In this document: one piece after another, positions 7,702 to 16,950 of the stretch
Numbering within the stretch: position 1 is the first letter of the stretch
How the letters are laid out: each line of letters begins with the position of its first letter
From: Anaerobacillus sp. CMMVII
GTDB lineage: Bacteria; Bacillota; Bacilli; Bacillales; Anaerobacillaceae
DNA: 64,000 bases
NCBI RefSeq assembly: GCF_025377685.1
Contig: NZ_JACEHK010000002.1
Location: 124,001-188,000 of the forward strand
Reading direction: 5' to 3'
Translations under genes and position numbers: made by a program
The notes under the pieces: generated by a model
Database searches by the model: none
What the model was told of the DNA's origin: nothing
What the model saw: the letters and a program-made list of their open reading frames with translations, nothing else

Positions 7702-8868
7702 TTATTGGTTTAATAAATCAGATCTCAAAAAGTTTTCTGCTGCATATGCTGAAACCCCTAGAGCGGAGGAGTAAATAGACAACTCTGCAAAAGTAATCTC
7801 TAAGTTCGCTTGATGTTGCTTTAGAGTGTAGCTTTCTACCACTTGTTTTAATGGACTGTCTAACCATTCTTTCGCCATCGCTAAGCGATTCCCAATAATA
7901 ATTTGCTCAGGATTAAAGGTGTTGATAATGTTGTTAATGCCAATTCCTAAATAGTGGCCCACATGTTGGAATAGTTCCTGCACCTCATGGTTCGTTGGTG
8001 CGAGATCAATTAAATGCTCTAAACTAAGCTCCTCGCTCATTGAACTATCTACTTGCCTGGCTTCAAGTAAGAGTGCTTTTTCAGAAGCATAGAGTTCCCA
8101 ACATCCCTTACTTCCGCAACTACATTCTCTTCCATTTACTTGAATGATCATATGACCCAATTCGCCTGAGAAACCGTTTTTCCCTTTGTAAAGTTCATTA
8201 TTTAAAATAAAACCTACTCCGATTCCAATGCCGGCACTTATATAAATGATATCTTCAAAATCCCGCCCCGCACCAAAGCACTTTTCTCCATAGGCTCCTG
8301 CATTTGCTTCATTATCAATGATGACAGGTAGCTGAAACTCTTGTTCGATTTGTTCTTGAAGTTTGGTGTTTTTCCATCCTAAATTGGGAGCTAACAATAT
8401 CTCTCCTAGTTTATTTACGATACCGGGCACACCGATGCCGATTCCAACGACCCCATAAACGCTGTCGGGAGCTCTTGAAATTAGGTTCCGGATGATCTTC
8501 TTGATTGCTATTAAAGTATCATCATAATTTGTTTTATTTAAATAGATTGTCTGTTCGTTAGTGATGTTTCCATTAAGGTCTGTTAATACGCCTAATATAT
8601 AATTGACCCCTAAATCAATCCCGATTGCATAACCTGATGTCTGGTTAAAAACCAGCATAACAGGACGACGTCCTCCACTAGACTCGCCAGGTCCAGTTTC
8701 ATAACAAAGCTGTTCATTCAAAAGTTCGGTAACTAACGAAGAAACAGTGCCTTTGGTTAAACCTAGACGTTGAGAGATGTCAGCTCGAGACAGGGGGCCA
8801 TGATCTTTAATGGATTGTAAAACAAGCGATTTATTGTTTAGTTTTACTAATTGCTGATTCCAGCTCAT
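7702..8868 (-). CDS. xylR: Xylose operon repressor XylR (ROK family)
   Basis: A 388-aa ROK-family repressor. A winged helix-turn-helix at about residues 18-65 (LSRADISQRLGLTKGTVSSL) is followed by the sugar-kinase-like ROK fold with GIDLGVNYILGVLTD and the zinc motif CSCGSKGCWELYAS. In Bacillus, XylR binds xyl operators and is released by xylose. It is divergent from the M24-like/xylA genes, and a palindrome matching XylR operators lies between them at 9040-9070. A terminator follows at 7663-7697. Confidence 0.93.
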   Translation of the reverse strand: MSWNQQLVKLNNKSLVLQSIKDHGPLSRADISQRLGLTKGTVSSLVTELLNEQLCYETGPGESSGGRRPVMLVFNQTSGYAIGIDLGVNYILGVLTDLNGNITNEQTIYLNKTNYDDTLIAIKKIIRNLISRAPDSVYGVVGIGIGVPGIVNKLGEILLAPNLGWKNTKLQEQIEQEFQLPVIIDNEANAGAYGEKCFGAGRDFEDIIYISAGIGIGVGFILNNELYKGKNGFSGELGHMIIQVNGRECSCGSKGCWELYASEKALLLEARQVDSSMSEELSLEHLIDLAPTNHEVQELFQHVGHYLGIGINNIINTFNPEQIIIGNRLAMAKEWLDSPLKQVVESYTLKQHQANLEITFAELSIYSSALGVSAYAAENFLRSDLLNQ

Positions 8869-9039
8869 GGTTTTCTACTCCCTAAATTTGATCTGTTTCA
8901 CATCATAATAACATAATGAACCTAAAAAGAAAAACTTTGTTTGACCGATGTACTAACTGAAGTTCATTTGGAAAATATGACCGCTAAAAAGATCTTATAA
9001 TTAAATTTACACGGTATAAACTATACTTTTTTAAGTGAA

Positions 9040-9084
9040 AACTTAGTTCATTCGATATACAAACTAAGTTTTACATGCTACAAT
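9040..9084 (+). promoter_or_regulatory. XylR operator and promoter of the xyl operon
   Basis: Perfect 9-bp arms AACTTAGTT (9040) and AACTAAGTT (9062) with a 13-bp centre. This fits the Bacillus XylR operator pattern TTAGTTTGTTT...CAAACTAA. A TACAAT at 9079-9084 is a plausible -10 box, so bound repressor would block RNA polymerase. The remaining intergenic space (8869-9039) should hold the xylR promoter. Confidence 0.75.
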
Positions 9085-9123
9085 TCAACTAAGGTACAAA
9101 AGCTTCTTGGAATGGGGTGGAAA

Positions 9124-10260
9124 ATGCTTAGAGAGGTTGAAGCACTAAAAGAAGTAATCTCGCAAAAAGAAGACATGAACATCAAACTAGAAATTGTAAG
9201 GGGTTTCTTGGATGATTATCAGTACGAAGCCGTTTTTTATCAACGCCAAGATAATTTCGCGTGGCTAACAAGCGGAGGTCATAATGGAATTTTGTACAAT
9301 AGTGAGAATGGCCAATGTGGCTTATTAGTCACTAGGCAAGTTGTTTACTTAATTACAAATTCCAGTGAAAAACCTCGTGTCGTCAATGAAGAGATTGCCT
9401 CATTACCAATTCAAGTGATTGATTATCCATGGTATGAGGATATAAATGAAACTGTCTGGAAAACTGTCCGAAAAGGAAGAGTAGCTTCCGATACTCCACT
9501 AGAGGGAATGGACGTTAGAACAATTGAGCTAAGTAAACTGCGTTTTTCGTTAACGGAGTTGGAGCAGGTTAGGTACAGATATTTAGGTGAGACAGCAGCA
9601 ACACTAATGGAAAAATATTGCATGTCAATTGTTCCAGGGCAAACTGAATTAGAAATTGCTGCAGGGTTGAATAGAACTTACTTAGCGAATGGTTTGCTTC
9701 CAACCGTAACTTTAGTCGGATGTGAAGATCGAATAGACCTCTTCCGCCATCCAATTGCAACAAAAAATCGTTTCGTAAAAAAATGTATGGTTGTCTCATG
9801 TGTTTCCTATAAAGGGTTGGTTGTTGCCCTTACAAGAATGGTTTATTCAGGAAAACTCCCACAAGCACTAAGTGAAAAATTCACTTTAACAGCAAAAGTG
9901 GCTTCGGAACTAATAGCTACATCAACAGTTGGGAAATCTACAATAGAAATCTTTGATCAAATGAAGAAGCTTTATGAAGATGTAGGGTACTATGGCGAAT
10001 GGCAACAACATCACCAAGGTGGCGCGATTGGGTATCAAAACCGTGAATATTTAGTAAATGCTACTACAGAGTATTTTATCCAACAAAACCAAGCATTTGC
10101 ATGGAATCCATCGATTAAAGGAACCAAGTCAGAAGATACTATTATAGTTGTGGATACAACACCGGAAATTATTACGGTATCAGAAAGTGGTTGGCCGCTA
10201 CAGAGTTTTCAAGTGAGAACTGGTGAGACCATTAAGCGCCCAGCTATTTTAGAAATATAA
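9124..10260 (+). CDS. M24 (creatinase/prolidase-fold) protein, probable pseudo-peptidase
   Basis: A 378-aa protein with the two-domain architecture of Xaa-Pro aminopeptidases: an N-terminal creatinase-like domain (about 1-150) and a C-terminal pita-bread domain. Of the five metal ligands of active M24 peptidases, the His (HHQGGAIGY) and the last Glu (TKSEDTIIVV) remain. Both aspartates of the usual YKGY..D.TR region are lost (here VSCVSYKGLVVALTR), and the first Glu is Asn (AFAWNPS). It is therefore unlikely to be a metallopeptidase; creatinase-like chemistry or a regulatory role are alternatives. GGGGTGG before 9124 supports this start over ATG 9112. It is first in the XylR-controlled operon. 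Confidence 0.8.
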   Translation: MLREVEALKEVISQKEDMNIKLEIVRGFLDDYQYEAVFYQRQDNFAWLTSGGHNGILYNSENGQCGLLVTRQVVYLITNSSEKPRVVNEEIASLPIQVIDYPWYEDINETVWKTVRKGRVASDTPLEGMDVRTIELSKLRFSLTELEQVRYRYLGETAATLMEKYCMSIVPGQTELEIAAGLNRTYLANGLLPTVTLVGCEDRIDLFRHPIATKNRFVKKCMVVSCVSYKGLVVALTRMVYSGKLPQALSEKFTLTAKVASELIATSTVGKSTIEIFDQMKKLYEDVGYYGEWQQHHQGGAIGYQNREYLVNATTEYFIQQNQAFAWNPSIKGTKSEDTIIVVDTTPEIITVSESGWPLQSFQVRTGETIKRPAILEI

Positions 10261-10404
10261 GGGGTAACTTTTTAAGCTAAAGTAAATGAAAAAATTCATT
10301 AGTTGAAGATAACACTCAATAAATTGTAAGAAAAGAGCAGTACTTACAAAATAAGTAATGAAATCTTAGTATTTACTTAAGCAACATACTTTGCGAAAAC
10401 AGCC
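10261..10404 (-). mobile_element. MITE-like element, copy B (144 bp), inverted
   Basis: Read on the minus strand it begins GGCTGTTTTCGCAAAGTATG and continues with interior sequence shared with copy A at 1989. It is flanked on both sides by the identical 8-mer AAATATAA (10253-10260 and 10405-10412), a perfect target-site duplication. The left duplicate contains the stop codon of the M24-like gene. The other terminus (GGGGTAAC...) has lost about 20 bp compared with copy A. Confidence 0.78.
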
Positions 10405-10441
10405 AAATATAATAAATAGAACATAAATGGAGGAAATATAA

Positions 10442-11773
10442 ATGACATATTTCAATAACATTAACAAAATAAAATTTGAAGGACCAAATTCGTCTAATCC
10501 ACTGGCGTATAAATTTTATAATCCGGAAGAAATGATTAACGGTAAACGAATGGAAGACTTCATGCGCTTTGCAGTTTCTTATTGGCACACATTTACTGGA
10601 GAAGGTACTGACCCATTTGGTCAAGGAACAATGGTTCGTCCATACAATAACCTATCTGGTATCGACTTAGCGAAAGCTCGTGTTGAAGCTTCTTTTGAGT
10701 TTTTCGAAAAGTTAGATGTTCCTTACTTCTGTTTCCATGACTTTGACGTTGCGCCTGAAACAGATAACTTAAGTGAAACATTTAAGAACATTGATATTAT
10801 TGTTGCGATGATAAAAGACTATATGAAGACAAGTAAAACAAAATTATTATGGAATACTGCTAACATGTTCTCACACCCACGTTGGTTACATGGGGCAGCG
10901 ACAGCTCCAAACGCAGACGTATTTGCTTATGCTGCAGCGAAAGTTAAGAAAGGTTTAGAAGTTGGTAAAGAGCTTGGCTCAGAAAACTACGTATTCTGGG
11001 GTGGTCGTGAAGGGTACGAAACATTATTAAACACAAACATGAAGCTTGAATTAGACAACCTTGCTCGTTTCTTCCATATGGCAAAGGATTATGCTAACGA
11101 AATCGGTTTCGATGCTCAATTCTTAATTGAACCAAAACCAAAAGAGCCTACTAAACACCAATATGATTTCGATGTAGCTACTGGAATGGCATTTTTACAG
11201 CAGTATGGCTTAAAAGATACATTCAAATTTAATATCGAAGCTAACCATGCAACATTAGCAGGTCACACATTTGAGCATGAATTACATGTAGCTCGTATTA
11301 ATGGCATGTTAGGTTCTGTAGATGCAAACCAAGGTGATCCACTTCTTGGTTGGGATACAGATGAATTCCCAACAGATTTATACTCAACTACATTAGCAAT
11401 GTATGAAATCATCAAAAATGATGGATTAGGTTCAGGTGGTTTAAACTTTGACGCAAAAGTACGTCGTGGTTCATTTGATCCAGAAGATTTATTCCACGCT
11501 CATATCGCTGGTATGGATGCATTTGCAGTTGGTACGAAAGTAGCACAACGTTTATTAGAAGATAAAGTATTAGAAAACTTTGTTGCTGACCGTTATAGCA
11601 GTTTCACTGAAGGAATTGGTCTTGAAATCGTTGAAGGTAAGACAGATTTCCACAAATTAGAGAAGCATGCTTTAAGTCTTGGAGAAATCAAGAACAAGTC
11701 AGGCAGACAAGAGTTCCTAAAAGGCACTTTAAATAAATACATCCTTGAGGCATATGCAACTGTAAAAGCTTAA
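10442..11773 (+). CDS. xylA: Xylose isomerase
   Basis: A 443-aa type II xylose isomerase that converts D-xylose to D-xylulose in the cytoplasm. [11 protein letters not shown] holds the catalytic histidine, [17 protein letters not shown] the metal-binding Glu and Lys region, and [15 protein letters not shown] and [17 protein letters not shown] further metal ligands. A strong ribosome site (GGAGGAAATATAA) precedes the ATG. Codon use looks highly optimised compared with neighbours, suggesting strong expression. It follows copy B of the MITE-like element and is closed by a terminator, so xylB probably depends partly on read-through or its own promoter. Confidence 0.97.
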   Translation: MTYFNNINKIKFEGPNSSNPLAYKFYNPEEMINGKRMEDFMRFAVSYWHTFTGEGTDPFGQGTMVRPYNNLSGIDLAKARVEASFEFFEKLDVPYFCFHDFDVAPETDNLSETFKNIDIIVAMIKDYMKTSKTKLLWNTANMFSHPRWLHGAATAPNADVFAYAAAKVKKGLEVGKELGSENYVFWGGREGYETLLNTNMKLELDNLARFFHMAKDYANEIGFDAQFLIEPKPKEPTKHQYDFDVATGMAFLQQYGLKDTFKFNIEANHATLAGHTFEHELHVARINGMLGSVDANQGDPLLGWDTDEFPTDLYSTTLAMYEIIKNDGLGSGGLNFDAKVRRGSFDPEDLFHAHIAGMDAFAVGTKVAQRLLEDKVLENFVADRYSSFTEGIGLEIVEGKTDFHKLEKHALSLGEIKNKSGRQEFLKGTLNKYILEAYATVKA

Positions 11774-11794
11774 GAATATTAAAATTAATGAACA

Positions 11795-11835
11795 AAAACA
11801 TGCTGGATGACATTAGTTTTCCAGCATGTTTTTTA
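11795..11835 (+). terminator. Terminator after xylA
   Basis: Stem AACATGCTGGA / TCCAGCATGTT with an 11-nt loop and a T6 tail. It sits between xylA and xylB and could lower xylB expression relative to xylA. Confidence 0.88.
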
Positions 11836-11839
11836 CAAA

Positions 11840-11997
11840 GGCTGTTCTCGCATAGTTTGTTGTTTTTCAATTAAGCCCTGAAATATTAAGTTCTCTGGGG
11901 CACTTTTCTAACTAATAGAAGTTGAACCTGGATAAAGTCCTTAGTTATTCTTTTAAATAGGTTAGAAAGCCAAAGCAACTTGTTTACGAAAAGAGCC
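11840..11997 (+). mobile_element. MITE-like element, copy C (158 bp)
   Basis: Ends GGCTGTTCTCGCATAGTTTG and, inverted, GGCTCTTTTCGTAAACAAG are imperfect terminal repeats. The identical 8-mer TTTACAAA flanks both sides (11832-11839 and 11998-12005). The interior differs from copies A and B, so it is a separate subtype with the same termini. It lies between the xylA terminator and xylB. Confidence 0.85.
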
Positions 11998-12044
11998 TTT
12001 ACAAAACATTCTAATGATAGAAAATGGATAAGGGTGATCAGTGA

Positions 12045-13547
12045 ATGAAATACGTAATTGGTGTAGATCTTGGTACAAGCGCAGTAAAAGTATTGTTAAT
12101 GAATCAAGAAGGAAAAGTTTGTCACGAAGTTTCGAAATCATATCCATTAATTCAAGAGAAGTCCGGGTTTAGTGAGCAAGATCCTCATGAATGGGTTGAA
12201 AAAACAACATTGGCTTTGAAAGATTTGGTTGAACAGTTTGATGGAGACGTTGCTTCGATCGAAGGTATTAGCTTTTCAGGCCAAATGCACGGACTGGTTT
12301 TATTGGATGATAATAACCAGGTTTTACGCAACGCCATTCTTTGGAATGACACGAGAACGACGGAACAGTGCCAACAAATTTATCATCTTGTTGGGGAAGA
12401 ACGTCTACTTGCAATCACGAAAAATCCTGCTTTAGAAGGGTTTACTTTACCAAAACTTTTATGGGTGAAGCAATATGAACCGGAAGTGTTAGAAAAAGCT
12501 GCTGTGTTCATGCTACCAAAAGATTACTTACGTTATAAAATGACAGAGCAAATCCATAGTGAATACTCGGACGCTGCTGGTACACTACTTTTAAATATTG
12601 CAGAAAAAGCATGGAGCAACGAAATTTGCGATCTTGTTGGACTTGATCCATCATTGTGCCCACCACTTGTTGAATCTCATGGTTTCGTTGGTGAACTTAC
12701 AGAAACTTTTGCCCAAGCTACCGGACTAGCAAAGACAACAAAAGTATTTGCTGGTGGCGCAGATAATGCTTGTGGAGCAATTGGTTCAGCCATTTTAACA
12801 GAAGGAAAAACACTTTGTAGTATCGGAACCTCAGGTGTTGTCCTTTCTTATGAAGAAACGAAAGATCGTGATTTTGGTGGAAAGGTTCATTACTTTAATC
12901 ACGGACAAGAAGATGCCTATTACACCATGGGTGTAACCCTAGCTGCAGGATATAGCTTGAGCTGGTTTAAAGATACATTTGCCAAAACGGAAACGTTTGA
13001 AGCTCTATTAGATGGACTAAGCGAAGTACCGATTGGAGCTAATGGACTTCTTTTTACCCCTTATTTAGTTGGTGAGCGAACTCCTTATGCGGACGCAACG
13101 ATACGTGCAAGCTTTATTGGCATGGATGCCTCACATGAGCGAATTGATTTTGCAAGGGCGGTTATTGAAGGCATCACATTCTCGCTAAACGAATCAATTG
13201 AAATCTTTAGAGAAAGTGGCAAAACAATTGATACAATTATCTCGATTGGCGGTGGCGCTAAAAACGAAACTTGGTTACAAATCCAAGCGGATGTTTTTAA
13301 TGCAAAAATTGTCAAGTTGTCTAGTGAACAAGGACCAGCAGTAGGGGCATCAATGCTCGCAGCCTACGGATCTAGATGGTTCAATTCTTTACAAGAATGT
13401 GCAGAAGTGTTTACGGCTGAGGATAAGGTTTACGAACCAATTCCACAAAACGTGGAAAAATATCAAGCATTATTTACATTATATAAAGATGTTTATCAAC
13501 AAACAAAAGGGTTAAACGAAGGTTTAAAAAGCTTCCGCAAAAACTAA
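12045..13547 (+). CDS. xylB: Xylulokinase
   Basis: A 500-aa FGGY-family kinase that phosphorylates D-xylulose to xylulose 5-phosphate. The N-terminal ATPase fold shows GVDLGTSAVKVLL, the substrate region FSGQMHGLVLLD and WNDTRT, and the C-terminal half has GGADNACGAIGS and the adenine-binding SIGGGAKN. Length is normal for the family. The ATG follows AAGGGTGATC. The PfkA-like gene begins 66 bp downstream in the same direction. Confidence 0.96.
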   Translation: MKYVIGVDLGTSAVKVLLMNQEGKVCHEVSKSYPLIQEKSGFSEQDPHEWVEKTTLALKDLVEQFDGDVASIEGISFSGQMHGLVLLDDNNQVLRNAILWNDTRTTEQCQQIYHLVGEERLLAITKNPALEGFTLPKLLWVKQYEPEVLEKAAVFMLPKDYLRYKMTEQIHSEYSDAAGTLLLNIAEKAWSNEICDLVGLDPSLCPPLVESHGFVGELTETFAQATGLAKTTKVFAGGADNACGAIGSAILTEGKTLCSIGTSGVVLSYEETKDRDFGGKVHYFNHGQEDAYYTMGVTLAAGYSLSWFKDTFAKTETFEALLDGLSEVPIGANGLLFTPYLVGERTPYADATIRASFIGMDASHERIDFARAVIEGITFSLNESIEIFRESGKTIDTIISIGGGAKNETWLQIQADVFNAKIVKLSSEQGPAVGASMLAAYGSRWFNSLQECAEVFTAEDKVYEPIPQNVEKYQALFTLYKDVYQQTKGLNEGLKSFRKN

Positions 13548-13568
13548 TTTAATGAGATGAAATATATA

Positions 13569-13592
13569 GCTCTGCCTCTGGTCAGAGCTTTT
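13569..13592 (+). terminator. Short terminator-like hairpin before the PfkA-like gene
   Basis: GCTCTG / CAGAGC with an 8-nt loop followed by TTTT, in the 66-bp gap after xylB. It is weak, so it may act as an attenuator rather than a full terminator. Confidence 0.4.
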
Positions 13593-13613
13593 CCTAAAGA
13601 GGTGAACGAATAT

Positions 13614-14486
13614 ATGGAAATTGGTGTTGTTAACGTAGGATCCTTTCATGGCGGTCTTAAACAATTTCTAAAAAGTTTAAATGAGAATATGCCTGAAGAT
13701 GCTTCTCTAATAGGAGTTGAATTTGATTATGAAAACTCCCATTATGTGTTTAAACCATTTGAAAAAAAGGCAACTACGATTAGTGGACGACAATCATTAC
13801 CTGAACTAAGAAGCCTTCAGTTTAAAGGAGACTCAAGTAAGCTATTTGTAAATTCGATTGCGAAGATGGCGCTTCAAAAATTGATTGTTATCGGACCGTT
13901 AGAGGATGCTCTTCAAATTCAACGCTTACTCAAAGGAGTTACAACTGTTTTATGTGTACCTTCATCGATCTATAATGATGTTTCTGAGTCTGATTACACG
14001 TTGGGATATGATACAGCCTTAAACTCTGTAGTTAAATCTATCCTACAAGTGAAAGATACGGCCAGTTCATTAGTACTAAAAGAAACTCGTTTATTTTGCA
14101 TTCAAATTCCAGGGAACTCCCGAGGTACTCTTCTTACGGATGCAGCCATTGCCGTAGATGGTGTTGAAATCAAAAGCTTGGAAACAATGGCTCAGGTACA
14201 AGCTGAAATTGAAAAAAAAGTTGTTCGTGGTGAAACGTTCGTATTTTTACTAATGAATGAAGAAGTTGATCCGCAAGAGGTGAAAGCGAAGTTGATTGAA
14301 CCTTTTGACTTTAGGTTAACGACAATCGATGAAGCACAATGTATGGGTCCTTACCCAACGGCATTAGACCGAGTGCTGGCACAGAAGTTTGTTCGTGAGT
14401 CTTTAGAATGGCTGAACAACAAAGAGGAATCGAGTATTCTGCTTTTTAAAAATAACCAAGTAGTGACAAAACAAATCGAGGAGTGA
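13614..14486 (+). CDS. PfkA-like protein lacking catalytic residues (pseudoenzyme)
   Basis: A 290-aa homologue of ATP-dependent 6-phosphofructokinase, about 30 residues shorter than PfkA. The fold is recognisable from [25 protein letters not shown] and [10 protein letters not shown], matching the PfkA stretches IGFDTALNTVV and ADRVLA. Every active-site motif is gone. The N-terminal GGD(A/S)PGMN is NVGSFHGGL, the ATP/Mg motif GGDGS is GPLED, the catalytic TIDND is SIYND with Tyr for the base Asp, and MGR and GHIQRGG are absent. The start at 13614 (after AGAGGTG) matches the PfkA start; an upstream ATG at 13557 lacks support. It overlaps the transketolase ribosome site. A regulatory or scaffold role is inferred. 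Confidence 0.82.
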   Translation: MEIGVVNVGSFHGGLKQFLKSLNENMPEDASLIGVEFDYENSHYVFKPFEKKATTISGRQSLPELRSLQFKGDSSKLFVNSIAKMALQKLIVIGPLEDALQIQRLLKGVTTVLCVPSSIYNDVSESDYTLGYDTALNSVVKSILQVKDTASSLVLKETRLFCIQIPGNSRGTLLTDAAIAVDGVEIKSLETMAQVQAEIEKKVVRGETFVFLLMNEEVDPQEVKAKLIEPFDFRLTTIDEAQCMGPYPTALDRVLAQKFVRESLEWLNNKEESSILLFKNNQVVTKQIEE

Positions 14487-14491
14487 TTTTT

Positions 14492-16495
14492 TTGGCAACT
14501 GAACAAGCGACAATTCAACAATTAGCGATTAATACGATTCGAACGCTTTCGATTGATAGTATCGAAAAAGCGAATTCTGGACACCCTGGGATGCCGATGG
14601 GAGCAGCTCCAATGGCCTTTGCTCTATATGGCAATTTAATGAAACATAACCCTACTAATCCAAATTGGTTTAATCGTGACCGCTTTGTCTTATCAGCTGG
14701 GCACGGCTCTATGTTGTTATACAGCATTTTACATTTAACAGGATATGATGTATCTCTAGATGATCTTAAAAGTTTCCGTCAATGGGGGAGCAAAACTCCA
14801 GGACATCCTGAGTTTGGACATACCGCTGGTGTTGATGCTACAACTGGCCCACTTGGTCAAGGTTTCGCCATGGCGGTAGGGATGGCGATGACTGAAAGGC
14901 ATTTAGCTGCTACATTCAATAAAGAGAATTTTGATGTTGTCGATCATTATACGTACTGCATTTGTGGTGATGGCGATTTAATGGAAGGCGTTTCTGCTGA
15001 AGCTGCTTCATTAGCTGGGCATTTACAGTTAGGACGATTAGTGGTGCTATACGATTCGAATGATATTTCTCTAGATGGAGATCTTCATATGTCATTTTCT
15101 GAAAGTGTCGAACAACGTTTTAAGGCATATAACTGGCACTACATTCGTGTGGAAGATGGCAACGATGTTGAAGCCATTAATCAAGCGATTAACGAAGCAA
15201 AAGAAGATGAGCGTCCAACTTTAATTGAAGTAAAAACGACGATTGGATATGGTTCTCCTAATAAATCAGGAAAATCAGCGTCACACGGGGCTCCACTTGG
15301 TTTAGATGAAATTAAGCAAACAAAAGAAGTGTATGGTTGGAGTTATTCGGAAGAGTTCCATGTTCCAGAGGAGGTTGCCCAATTTTTTTCAGAAGTAAAA
15401 GCGCAAGGCGGGGAACATGAAAAAAGTTGGAACGAGTTACTTGAGCAATACAGCAAAGCTTACCCAGAATTAGCTGAAAAGCTGCAAGTAGCAATCAAAG
15501 GTGAACTGCCAGTAGGTTGGGATGCAGATGCTCCTGTATATGAAGTTGGAAAAGCAGTGGCAACTCGTAACTCTGGTGGAGAGGCATTAAATGCATTTGC
15601 TCAAAAAGTTCCAGCAATTTTTGGTGGGTCTGCAGACTTAGCGTCTTCAAATAAAACGTTACTAAAGGGAGAGGCAAATTTCTCACGCAATGACTACAGC
15701 GGACGTAATGTCTGGTACGGGGTTCGAGAATTTGCGATGGGAGCAATCGTAAACGGAATGGCATTACACGGTGGTGTCAAACCATTCGGGGCTACATTCT
15801 TTGTATTCTCAGATTATTTACGCCCTGCGGTTCGATTATCGGCATTAATGAAGCTTCCGGTTACATTTGTGTTTACGCACGATAGTATTGCTGTTGGTGA
15901 AGATGGACCTACTCATGAGCCAGTAGAGCAATTGGCATCTTTTAGAGCAATGCCGGGCTTAAACGTCATTCGCCCTGCGGATAGTAATGAAACGGTTGCC
16001 GCTTGGAAAGTAGCGTTAGAAAGTAAAGATGAACCAACAATCCTTTTATTAAGTCGTCAAGATTTAATGACAACTGTTCCAACAGCCGAAGCAGCTTATG
16101 AAGGTGTGACAAAAGGTGCATATGTCATTTCAAAAGCACAAGGCACGGAACAAGGTTTATTATTAGCTTCAGGCTCTGAAGTGCCACTTGCAGTTGAAGC
16201 GCAAAAAGAGCTTGAAAAAGAAGGGATCTTTGTTTCAGTAGTTAGTATGCCAAGCTGGAAACGCTTTGAGGAGCAAACAACAGAATACAAAGAAACTGTT
16301 CTTCCTAAACATTTGAAGGCTCGCTTAGCAATTGAAATGGGTTCTTCCATTGGCTGGCATAAATACACTGGTGACGAAGGCGCTGTACTAGCGATTGATG
16401 AATTCGGGGCATCTGCACCAATGGACAAAATTTTATCCGAATACGGGTTTACAGTTGAGAACGTTGTTTCTCAGTTTAAGAAAATATTGAAATAA
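14492..16495 (+). CDS. tkt: Transketolase
   Basis: A 667-aa thiamine-diphosphate enzyme linking xylulose 5-phosphate to glycolysis. [14 protein letters not shown] near the N-terminus, [13 protein letters not shown] (ThDP-binding motif) and [15 protein letters not shown] in the middle domain are diagnostic. The TTG at 14492, 8 nt after GAGGAG, is the likely start; a GTG at 14483 overlaps the ribosome site. It is last in the xylB/PfkA-like/tkt unit and is followed by a strong terminator. A copy in the xyl operon would raise pentose-phosphate flux when xylose is present. Confidence 0.96.
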   Translation: MATEQATIQQLAINTIRTLSIDSIEKANSGHPGMPMGAAPMAFALYGNLMKHNPTNPNWFNRDRFVLSAGHGSMLLYSILHLTGYDVSLDDLKSFRQWGSKTPGHPEFGHTAGVDATTGPLGQGFAMAVGMAMTERHLAATFNKENFDVVDHYTYCICGDGDLMEGVSAEAASLAGHLQLGRLVVLYDSNDISLDGDLHMSFSESVEQRFKAYNWHYIRVEDGNDVEAINQAINEAKEDERPTLIEVKTTIGYGSPNKSGKSASHGAPLGLDEIKQTKEVYGWSYSEEFHVPEEVAQFFSEVKAQGGEHEKSWNELLEQYSKAYPELAEKLQVAIKGELPVGWDADAPVYEVGKAVATRNSGGEALNAFAQKVPAIFGGSADLASSNKTLLKGEANFSRNDYSGRNVWYGVREFAMGAIVNGMALHGGVKPFGATFFVFSDYLRPAVRLSALMKLPVTFVFTHDSIAVGEDGPTHEPVEQLASFRAMPGLNVIRPADSNETVAAWKVALESKDEPTILLLSRQDLMTTVPTAEAAYEGVTKGAYVISKAQGTEQGLLLASGSEVPLAVEAQKELEKEGIFVSVVSMPSWKRFEEQTTEYKETVLPKHLKARLAIEMGSSIGWHKYTGDEGAVLAIDEFGASAPMDKILSEYGFTVENVVSQFKKILK

Positions 16496-16498
16496 AGG

Positions 16499-16541
16499 AA
16501 AAGCTCACACTTAGTTCTTTGACTAAGTATGAGCTTTTTTA
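16499..16541. terminator. Terminator after transketolase
   Basis: Stem AAAAGCTCA.ACTTAGT / ACTAAGT.TGAGCTTTT with a 5-nt loop and T6 tail. It also lies just downstream of the convergent small gene at 16553-16738 and could serve both. Confidence 0.88.
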
Positions 16542-16552
16542 TTATGTGACTT

Positions 16553-16738
16553 CTACATCAAAAACTTTCTACAATGAGGGCATAATGATTTGGTGTAATC
16601 TTGTGGAATGATATTTAAACAACTTTTACAATGCTTCTCCATAACTTCTTTTTCTGGTGCAGGAGTGGCTTTCTTAAGATACATAGCAGTAAAGATGAAA
16701 ATGACGAGGACGACCACAATAACCGTTAACCATAACAT
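16553..16738 (-). CDS. Small membrane-anchored zinc-ribbon protein
   Basis: A 61-aa protein with one N-terminal transmembrane segment (about residues 3-21), a charged linker and a zinc-ribbon-like tail: HCKSCLNIIP then LCPHCRKF, giving two CxxC pairs. A textbook ribosome site (AGGAGG, 8 nt before the ATG) supports it. It is monocistronic and faces the transketolase gene. I do not recognise a named family; a metal-binding or protein-interaction role at the membrane is a guess. Confidence 0.7.
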   Translation of the reverse strand: MLWLTVIVVVLVIFIFTAMYLKKATPAPEKEVMEKHCKSCLNIIPQDYTKSLCPHCRKFLM

Positions 16739-16950
16739 AATACCGCCTCCTAAAATATAAAATAGCTTTTATATTACATCTCTACTCAGTTAATCCTGTA
16801 ATAGAACTTTGTCGTTGGGAAAAACAAAGGGAGTAGGTAACGGGTCGACATATTCGAAATTGAATTGTGTTGAGTTTTGAAGTATGAGTTATGAGTTAGT
16901 GAAGGTTTTTGAGGGATGCACTTCAAAGCATCACTGAAACAACTCAAAAC

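Noticed and set aside
13557-13613. Extension of the PfkA-like protein to ATG 13557
   Set aside because: The extra residues are encoded by the hairpin, have no ribosome site and do not align to PfkA.
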